A stretch of DNA of 21,465 nt from Competibacteraceae bacterium UBA3908 (GTDB taxonomy: Bacteria; Pseudomonadota; Gammaproteobacteria; Competibacterales; Competibacteraceae), in contig DGFE01000248.1 of assembly GCA_002391525.1 (NCBI GenBank), positions 4,372 to 25,836 of the forward strand. Reading direction: 5' to 3'. Of this stretch, positions 16,516 through 21,465 are shown piece after piece; the first letter of the stretch is position 1; every line of letters begins with the position of its first letter. The position numbers and the translations under genes were made by a program. Below the pieces are notes generated by a model. It had not been told where the DNA came from and searched no databases. It worked only from the letters and a program-made list of their open reading frames with translations.

Positions 16516-17809
16516 CACCCCTCGGCGATCCGGTCGGGACATTCTGTGGATTTTCCTGAGCGGGCGAATGCTCACCGCCCTGCTGATGGGCTTTTCCTCC
16601 GGCCTGCCGTTGTTGCTGGCGACCGGTTCGGTGTTGCAGGCATGGCTGAAGGAGGCCGGCGTCGATCTGGGCACCATCGGTCTGTTCGCGCTGGTCGGCC
16701 TGCCCTACACCCTCAAATTTCTGTGGGCACCGCTGCTGGATCGCTTCGCGCCGCTTGCCGGCATGGGCCGCCGGCGCGGCTGGCTGCTGCTGATTCAACT
16801 GACGCTGATCGTGGCCATCGCCGGATTGGGGCTCACCGATCCGACGCGCGGTCTGCCGCTGGTCACGCTGGCGGCGTTTCTGGTGGCCTTCTTTTCAGCC
16901 TCGCAAGACATCGTGATCGACGCTTATCGGCGCGAATCGCTGGCCGACGACGAACAGGGACTGGGCGCCTCGCTTTACGTCAACGGCTATCGGGTGGGCA
17001 TGTTGCTGTCGTCCGGAGGCGGGCTGATCCTGGCCGATTTCATTCCTTTTTCCGCCGTGTACTGGGCGATGGCGGTGGCGATGCTGCCCGGCCTGGCGAC
17101 GACCCTGCTGTGTGTCGAACCGCGGGTAGAGGCCGGCACGCCCCGCACCTTGCGCGAGGCGGTGGTGCAGCCGTTCGTGGACTATTTCTCGCGCCAGGAC
17201 GCGGCGCTGATCCTGTTGTTCGTGCTGCTCTACAAGGTCGGCGAGATGATGGCCAGCCAGATGTCCACGCCGTTCTATCTGGACCTCGGTTTCAGCAAGA
17301 CCGAAATCGGCACCATCGTCAAACTGTTCGGCTTCTGGGCGACGGTGATCGGCGGTCTGCTCGGCGGGGTACTGATCCTGCAGCTGGGCCAGTACCGCGC
17401 GCTGTGGCTGTTCGGGGTGTTACAGGCGGGGGGGCTGATCGGTTTCGTGATCCTGGCCCGGCTCGGCCACAGCCTGCCCGGCCTGGCGCTGGCCATCACC
17501 AGCGAAAACCTGTTCAGCGGCATGGCGACCACGGCTTACGTCGCGTTCATGGCGACGCTGACCAACAAGAAGTTCACCGCCACCCAGTACGCGCTGCTGA
17601 GCAGTCTGATGGGCATTCCCCGCGTGGTGGTCAACACCCCGACCGGCTATCTGGCCGAATGGCTGGGCTGGGAGGGCTTCTTCCTGTTCTGCATGATGGC
17701 CACCGTTCCGGGTCTGTGGCTGCTCACCCGCTTCCGGGGCTGGATGGAGGCAGAGCGGGAAGCATCGGCCCAGGAACCGAACGCGGTCGCCGAAGCCGGC
17801 AAGGGCTGA
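16505..17809 (+). CDS. ampG: AmpG-type muropeptide permease (MFS)
   Basis: A polytopic inner-membrane protein of 434 residues with about 12 hydrophobic helices. AmpG features include the first segment FLSGRMLTALLMGFSSGLPLLL, the loop LKFLWAPLLDRF, then SQDIVIDAYRRE and the C-terminal half with TTAYVAFMATLTNKKFTATQ. AmpG imports anhydro-muropeptides released during cell-wall turnover for recycling and, in some bacteria, for AmpR-controlled beta-lactamase induction. No ampC or ampR is visible nearby. It starts inside the last codons of xth in a different frame. After its stop, GCCGGC copies (17795-17800, 17813-17818) could pair but lack a T run. Confidence 0.93.
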   Translation: MPSDTPRRSGRDILWIFLSGRMLTALLMGFSSGLPLLLATGSVLQAWLKEAGVDLGTIGLFALVGLPYTLKFLWAPLLDRFAPLAGMGRRRGWLLLIQLTLIVAIAGLGLTDPTRGLPLVTLAAFLVAFFSASQDIVIDAYRRESLADDEQGLGASLYVNGYRVGMLLSSGGGLILADFIPFSAVYWAMAVAMLPGLATTLLCVEPRVEAGTPRTLREAVVQPFVDYFSRQDAALILLFVLLYKVGEMMASQMSTPFYLDLGFSKTEIGTIVKLFGFWATVIGGLLGGVLILQLGQYRALWLFGVLQAGGLIGFVILARLGHSLPGLALAITSENLFSGMATTAYVAFMATLTNKKFTATQYALLSSLMGIPRVVVNTPTGYLAEWLGWEGFFLFCMMATVPGLWLLTRFRGWMEAEREASAQEPNAVAEAGKG

Positions 17810-17910
17810 AGCGCCGGCGGCGATAACGCGGCAGCGGCCACGGTTCAGGCGATGTTCATGGCGTTGAGGCTAAATCGACGCTACCCTTTTATTCGCGAGG
17901 AGGTAGCGTC

Positions 17911-18222
17911 ATGAAAAAGAAACTGTTGTTCGGAATGGCGGGCCTGGTCATGGCCCTGGGTCTGCAACCGGCGGCGGAAGCCATGCAGTGGAACACGATC
18001 CGCCCGGGTTCCACTTTCCGCTCGTTCAACCTGCGGGTAGCGGCGCCGGAAGCCTGCGAACGGGCTTGTTTCAACGACCGTTATTGCCGGTCCTGGACTT
18101 ACGTCAAACCCTATACCCTGTACGGTTCCCAGCCGCGCTGCCTGCTCAAGAGTGCCGTCCCGCCGGCGCGACGCGACCGCTGCTGCGTGACCGGGGTCAA
18201 GCCGCCGCGTTACCGCTACTGA
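17911..18222 (+). CDS. Small secreted PAN/apple-type six-cysteine protein
   Basis: A protein of 103 residues with a signal peptide ending near AAEA-MQW (residue 24). The mature part carries six cysteines (49, 53, 59, 77, 91, 92) and the segment EACERACFNDRYCRSWTYV followed by CLLKSAVP, the layout of the PAN_4 (apple-like) domain. These domains usually bind proteins or carbohydrates outside the cytoplasm; the ligand is unknown. A near-perfect Shine-Dalgarno AGGAGGT precedes the ATG, implying strong translation. It stands alone between ampG and the glycosyltransferase. The C-terminus is short and basic (PPRYRY). Confidence 0.85.
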   Translation: MKKKLLFGMAGLVMALGLQPAAEAMQWNTIRPGSTFRSFNLRVAAPEACERACFNDRYCRSWTYVKPYTLYGSQPRCLLKSAVPPARRDRCCVTGVKPPRYRY

Positions 18223-18298
18223 AGGGACTTGCCGGTCGTTCGGCCGGGCCTGGCGTCATGGTCCCCGCCCGTTCGCCTGTCCGGTCGAACCCGGCTGA

Positions 18299-18327
18299 CT
18301 GTCATCCGATCATCACGCGGACTTCAT
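18299..18327 (+). promoter_or_regulatory. Candidate Pho-box-like array upstream of the glycosyltransferase
   Basis: Three 7-bp half-sites occur at exact 11-bp spacing: CTGTCAT (18299-18305), TCATCAC (18310-18316) and ACTTCAT (18321-18327). Each ends in TCA(T/C). PhoB sites are direct repeats of CTGTCAT-type half-sites every 11 bp; the first half-site is a perfect match and the others are weak. A CATAGT at 18349-18354 or CGTAAA at 18338-18343 could be the -10. It lies 34 bp before the start codon. Confidence 0.4.
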
Positions 18328-18360
18328 AAAAGTTTTGCGTAAACCGGCCATAGTGCCGGC

Positions 18361-19539
18361 ATGATCGCCTCCATAACCCCCCTGTTTCCCGTCGCCGCCG
18401 CGGCGCGTCGCTTGCGGGTCAGCGTCGTCACCGAAACCTATCCGCCCGAGGTCAACGGCGTGGCGATGACCATCGGCCGGTTGGTCGAGGGGCTGTTGGC
18501 GCGCGAGCATGCCGTGCAGGTGATTCGCCCGCGCCAGCATGGCCGCGACCATGCCTATCGGGACGGACGCCTCGAAGTTCTTCCCCTGCCCGGCTTTCCC
18601 ATCCCCTTCTATCCACAGTTGCGAATGGGATTCCCCGCCAGCCGGCGACTCGGGCGACACTGGCGCCAAACGCCGCCGGACGTGGTGCATCTGGTGACCG
18701 AGGGCCCCTTGGGCGGCTCGGCGCTGGCAACCGCCCGCGGTCTGGGCCTGCGCGTGTTCTCCGGCTTTCACACCAATTTCCATACCTACAGCCGGCATTA
18801 TGGGGTGGGTCTGCTGGCCAAGCCCATCGTCGCCTACCTGCGCCGCTTCCATAACCGGACCGACTGCACGCTGGTGCCCACCGAGGAACTGGCCGCCGAG
18901 TTGCGAGCACTGGGCTTCCACAGGTTACGGGTGCTGGCGCGCGGCGTGGATACCCGACTGTTCGGTCCCGAGCGTCGCGATCCGGTGTTGCGCCGGAGCT
19001 GGGGCGTCGGGCCGACCGACCCGGTTGCGATGTACGTAGGCCGACTGGCGGCGGAGAAAAACCTGCAACTGGTGCTGGAGGCGTATCGGGCCGTCAGAAC
19101 GGTCCGGCCCTCGGCCCGGTTGGTGCTGGTGGGCGATGGGCCGCTGGCCACCAGGCTGCGAGTCCGCCATCCCGAAATCGTGTTTCCGGGCGCGCGCATT
19201 GGCGCCGATCTGGCCGCGCATTACGCCTCGGCGGATTTCTTTTTGTTTCCCAGCCTGACCGAAACCTTCGGCAACGTCACCCTGGAAGCGATGGCCAGCG
19301 GCCTGGCGGTGGTGGCGTTCGACTACGCCGCCGCGCATCGGCACATCGTTCACGGGCAGAGCGGCTTGCTGGCGCCACGCGGCGATCATGCCGGGTTCAT
19401 CGCGGCCATTCGCCGGCTGGCGGAGGAGCCGGAACTGGCTCGCGCCTTGGGTCAGGCGGCCCGGCGAGCGGTGATGGCTTTCGACTGGGAGCGAATTTGC
19501 GAACAACTGGAACAGTGTTACGAGGAGGTCATCCGATGA
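18361..19539 (+). CDS. GT4-family glycosyltransferase (MgtA/SqdX-like)
   Basis: A GT-B fold retaining glycosyltransferase of 392 residues. The N-terminal domain has RVSVVTETYPPEVNGVAMT and SGFHTNFHTYSRHYG. The C-terminal donor-binding domain has MYVGRLAAEKNLQLVLEAY, LVLVGDGPL and the EX7E motif ETFGNVTLE. The closest named relatives I recognise are GDP-mannose-dependent alpha-mannosyltransferase and SqdX-like lipid glycosyltransferases. The acceptor is probably a lipid (diacylglycerol or a polyprenol), but donor and acceptor cannot be read from the sequence. The ATG at 18361 has no Shine-Dalgarno site; a TTG at 18412 would give the common family start (M)RVSVVTETYPP. Its TGA overlaps the PAP2 start (ATGA). 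Confidence 0.9.
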   Translation: MIASITPLFPVAAAARRLRVSVVTETYPPEVNGVAMTIGRLVEGLLAREHAVQVIRPRQHGRDHAYRDGRLEVLPLPGFPIPFYPQLRMGFPASRRLGRHWRQTPPDVVHLVTEGPLGGSALATARGLGLRVFSGFHTNFHTYSRHYGVGLLAKPIVAYLRRFHNRTDCTLVPTEELAAELRALGFHRLRVLARGVDTRLFGPERRDPVLRRSWGVGPTDPVAMYVGRLAAEKNLQLVLEAYRAVRTVRPSARLVLVGDGPLATRLRVRHPEIVFPGARIGADLAAHYASADFFLFPSLTETFGNVTLEAMASGLAVVAFDYAAAHRHIVHGQSGLLAPRGDHAGFIAAIRRLAEEPELARALGQAARRAVMAFDWERICEQLEQCYEEVIR

Positions 19540-20072
19540 ACAGGGCACACGAAGCGATGCCGCTGCGGCGGCTGGCGGAACTCGATATGGCCTGGTGTCT
19601 GCGGTTCAACCGGGCCAGCCACCGGCGGGGACTGGAGCGGCTGTTCGCCGTGGTCAGCCGGCTGGGCGACGGCGTGTTCTGGTACACGCTGATGCTGGCG
19701 CTGGTGCTCGCGCAGGGGCCGGCGGCCTTGCCGGTGGTGGCGCGGATGCTGGCCGCCGGCGCGGCGGCGCTGGCCCTGTACAAGTGGCTGAAATCCCGCA
19801 CCACCCGACCCCGGCCTTGCGCCCGGCACGACCGCATCCGGGCGCCGGTCGCGCCGCTGGACGAATACAGCTTTCCTTCTGGCCACACCCTGCACGCGGT
19901 GTCGTTCGGTATCGTAGTGGTTTACCACTACCCGGCGCTGGCCTGGCTGGTGATTCCGTTCACGGTGCTGGTGGCGCTGTCGCGGCTGGTGCTGGGACTG
20001 CACTATCCCAGCGACGTGCTGGCCGGGGCGCTGCTGGGAACGGCGCTGGCGACGCTGGCGCTACAGTTTTAG
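19536..20072 (+). CDS. PAP2-family membrane phosphatase
   Basis: A membrane protein of 178 residues with several hydrophobic helices and the complete PAP2 triad: C1 KSRTTRPRP (K86, R93), C2 PSGH (114-117, catalytic H117) and C3 SRLVLGLHYPSD (R150, H156, D160). It should dephosphorylate a lipid phosphate such as phosphatidic acid, phosphatidylglycerophosphate or undecaprenyl pyrophosphate. The ATG at 19536 is preceded by GAGGAGG inside the end of the glycosyltransferase gene and overlaps its stop, so the pair is translationally coupled. A shared lipid pathway is likely: the phosphatase could supply diacylglycerol or recycle the carrier lipid used by the glycosyltransferase. Confidence 0.92.
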   Translation: MNRAHEAMPLRRLAELDMAWCLRFNRASHRRGLERLFAVVSRLGDGVFWYTLMLALVLAQGPAALPVVARMLAAGAAALALYKWLKSRTTRPRPCARHDRIRAPVAPLDEYSFPSGHTLHAVSFGIVVVYHYPALAWLVIPFTVLVALSRLVLGLHYPSDVLAGALLGTALATLALQF

Positions 20073-20113
20073 CGCGGTTGCGGGGCGAGTCAGGCGTGTA
20101 CTTATCGTTCGGC

Positions 20114-20140
20114 GATAGGGTGGACATGGCCCACCCTATC
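20114..20140. repeat. Perfect 10-bp inverted repeat downstream of the PAP2 gene
   Basis: GATAGGGTGG (20114-20123) and CCACCCTATC (20131-20140) are exact reverse complements around a 7-nt loop. There is no T run, so it is not a classical terminator. It resembles the dispersed palindromes ending in CCACCCTAT that I recall from intergenic regions of some gammaproteobacteria, but copy number cannot be judged from one window. The rest of 20073-20222 shows no gene. Confidence 0.6.
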
Positions 20141-20222
20141 AACCCGATTGGGTCTCCGCTGGTCGATAACCAAAACGGTATCCACATCTACTCGCTTCGC
20201 TGCGCCAAGGTAACCCGAAGTC

Positions 20223-21023
20223 TTATTTGATGATTACGGGCTTGACCGAGGTTGTACCACTATCGTTGCCGATTGCGAGTCCCACCGTCACCGAGTTGTT
20301 TGCTACGCTGGGGTTGACGCCGTAAGCGGCGGCCTGGAATCCGAAGCGTTTGTTGCCCAAGGGCGTGATCAGCATCTCGATTGAAACGCCGTCGATTTTT
20401 CCGGCGAAGGCATACATCCCGAAAGGTCCAGATCCTTTGCGGAACGATCCCGCCGGAATCGTCGCGGTGAAGCCGGCAATCGTGAGGGCGACCGGCTCTT
20501 TTGTGGGATCGATGCCGTTGTTGCCTGACCCCAAGGTAAAACTGGACAGCAGGAAGAAAGTCTTGAGGCGCTGGTTGATGCGGAGCGGGTTGACGCTGAA
20601 GGCGCTGAAGGCGCTGGTGCTGGGTGGAGTCGTACCGACGACCGTGACCTTAAAACTGCCGCTTGCGGTATTCTCGGCCTTGTCGGTCGCGGTGCAACTG
20701 ACGGTCGTGGTGCCGGTGGGGAAGGTGGTGCCCGAAGCGGGCGTACAGTTCGGGGTGACCGCGCCATCGACCAGGTCCGTAGCGGAGGCGGTGAAGGTAA
20801 CCACCGCCCCGGAGGCGTCGGTCGCGTCGGTGCTGATGTCGGCGGGCAGATTCAGTACCGGGGGCGTGGTATCGACTACCCGCACAACCACCGTGTCGGT
20901 CGCCGTCCCGCCGCGCCCATCATCCACGGTGAGCGTGACAGTGTGGGTGCCCAGCGGTAGCGCGACGGTCGGATTCGGACCGCTTTCAGCCCAACCCGGT
21001 GGCCCATGAATCTCCCCCTCCGA
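20223..21023 (-). pseudogene. 5'-truncated HYR-domain surface/adhesion-type gene
   Basis: The minus-strand frame is open from a TAA at 21024-21026 down to the TAA at 20223, without an ATG. Its first recognisable residues, SGPNPTVALPLGTHTVTLTV then DDGRGGTATDTVVV, are the end of a repeat typical of multi-domain extracellular proteins. A HYR domain follows (DTTPPVLNLPADISTDATDA, then CTPASGTTFPTGTTTVSCTATD), and then a C-terminal domain of about 110 residues that I do not recognise. HYR domains are immunoglobulin-like and found in large secreted or surface proteins. A single partial repeat with no start and no signal peptide indicates loss of the 5' part. A GTG at 20927 could allow a short internal product, but this is unlikely to be secreted. 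Confidence 0.75.
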
Positions 21024-21050
21024 TTACCGAAGCGGACTATCGGCACGACC

Positions 21051-21242
21051 TCAGTGCTGCTGCGCCCGCAACGTCTGCACTTCCGCCTCGCTCAAGCCAG
21101 TCTTCTCCGCCAGCAACCGGTCATCGGCAATCACGTCCAGCAGGCTCCGCACGATGCGGAGGCGTTCTTCCCGTTGGCCCTCGGCGAACCCCTGCCGATA
21201 AAAGCGGGCCTCCTTCAATTCCACATTCGGTAGGTTCAACAT
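21051..21242 (-). pseudogene. Truncated Rpn-family nuclease/transposase fragment
   Basis: An open frame of 63 codons beginning at an ATG directly after an in-frame TAG. The residues MLNLPNVELKEARFYRQGFA, then EGQREERLRIVRSLL, and the ending EKTGLSEAEVQTLRA match the C-terminal third of Rpn/PD-(D/E)XK putative transposases. The catalytic N-terminal nuclease part is missing. It lies between the HYR remnant and a second Rpn C-terminus on the same strand. Confidence 0.7.
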
Positions 21243-21264
21243 CTACCACGCATCATCATGCGCG

Positions 21265-21465
21265 CTAATGGCCTGTCTCGCTCGGCACTCCGAACACCGC
21301 CTCCAGGGTAGGCGCTGCCAGCAGCCGTTCTCCCCACTGTTCCAACTGCTCCGGCTCCGCCGCCGCCAAGCGTTCTGTCACCCAGGCCGGCGGCTCGCCA
21401 AAGCGTTGGCGTAATTGCCGGAGCAACAACCGTGTCTCGCCCTGCTGCAAGCCCTGCTGCAAGCC
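21265..21465 (-). CDS. Rpn-family protein, C-terminal DUF4351 region (N-terminus beyond window)
   Basis: At least 66 codons are visible, ending at the TAG at 21265-21267. A Gln/Gly/Glu-rich linker (GLQQGLQQGET) is followed by LLLRQLRQRFGEPPAWVTER and LEQWGERLLAAPTLEAVFG, the DUF4351 signature at the C-terminus of many Rpn-type PD-(D/E)XK recombination-promoting nucleases. These proteins are multi-copy and mobile-like in many bacteria. Whether the upstream nuclease domain is intact cannot be seen. Confidence 0.82.
   Translation of the reverse strand, partial: GLQQGLQQGETRLLLRQLRQRFGEPPAWVTERLAAAEPEQLEQWGERLLAAPTLEAVFGVPSETGH
21441..21464. repeat. Two tandem copies of a 12-bp unit in the Rpn linker
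   Basis: The unit CCTGCTGCAAGC occurs twice in direct succession, encoding GLQQ repeats on the minus strand. More copies may lie past the edge. Such in-frame repeats change linker length and are common in Rpn genes. Confidence 0.85.

Noticed and set aside
17795..17818. Terminator after ampG from two GCCGGC copies
   Set aside because: The copies are self-palindromic, the stem is only 6 bp and no T run follows.
17864..17892. Promoter TTGAGG-17 bp-TTTTAT before the PAN protein gene
   Set aside because: The predicted transcript would start on top of the Shine-Dalgarno sequence, which makes it unlikely.

Overview
The window is high-GC (roughly 60-65%), gene-dense bacterial chromosome. Gene content (mnmG, cysH, feoAB, pyrE, an exonuclease III, ampG, creA) and protein style point to a gammaproteobacterium. 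The Rpn/DUF4351 and HYR remnants at the right edge would fit a Competibacteraceae- or Chromatiales-like organism, but that placement is inference from family distribution. No tRNA, rRNA, CRISPR array, prophage or complete insertion sequence was seen.

Left part (1-7483, all minus strand). From right to left: a three-gene ABC importer resembling ThiZ-ThiX-ThiY (pyrimidine precursor of thiamine), the tRNA-modification gene mnmG, a small DUF6489-type protein, a CheY-like response regulator, and a large protein running off the left edge. That last protein joins two membrane helices, a PAS domain, a degenerate histidine-kinase core with no phospho-acceptor histidine, and an intact DEDDh (DnaQ-like) 3'-5' exonuclease. 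It is the most unusual gene in the window.

Middle part (7484-12564). An AT-rich regulatory patch with an inverted repeat and a tandem 12-bp direct repeat precedes cysH (PAPS reductase). Convergent to cysH lies a decayed nitroreductase. Next comes an iron operon with a near-consensus sigma70 promoter overlapped by a Fur box, a leader able to form two mutually exclusive hairpins, a ferritin-like protein, FeoA, FeoB and a FeoB-associated Cys-rich membrane peptide. That peptide's frame runs into a frameshifted remnant of a P-type metal ATPase.

Right-middle part (12565-18222). Three exported proteins follow: CreA, a chagasin-like (I42) lipoprotein and a lipoprotein with an internal domain duplication. 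Then come pyrE with an overlapping wbuC-type cupin gene on the minus strand, a divergent exonuclease III overlapping ampG, and a small secreted PAN-type six-cysteine protein.

Right end (18223-21465). A GT4 glycosyltransferase and a PAP2 phosphatase form a translationally coupled pair. Upstream of it are three TCA(T/C)-containing half-sites at 11-bp spacing, resembling a Pho box. This suggests phosphate-responsive glycolipid synthesis, which is a hypothesis only. Beyond a perfect 10-bp inverted repeat is a junk-like junction: a 5'-truncated HYR-domain gene, a truncated Rpn-family nuclease/transposase gene, and the C-terminus of a second Rpn (DUF4351) protein cut by the window edge.
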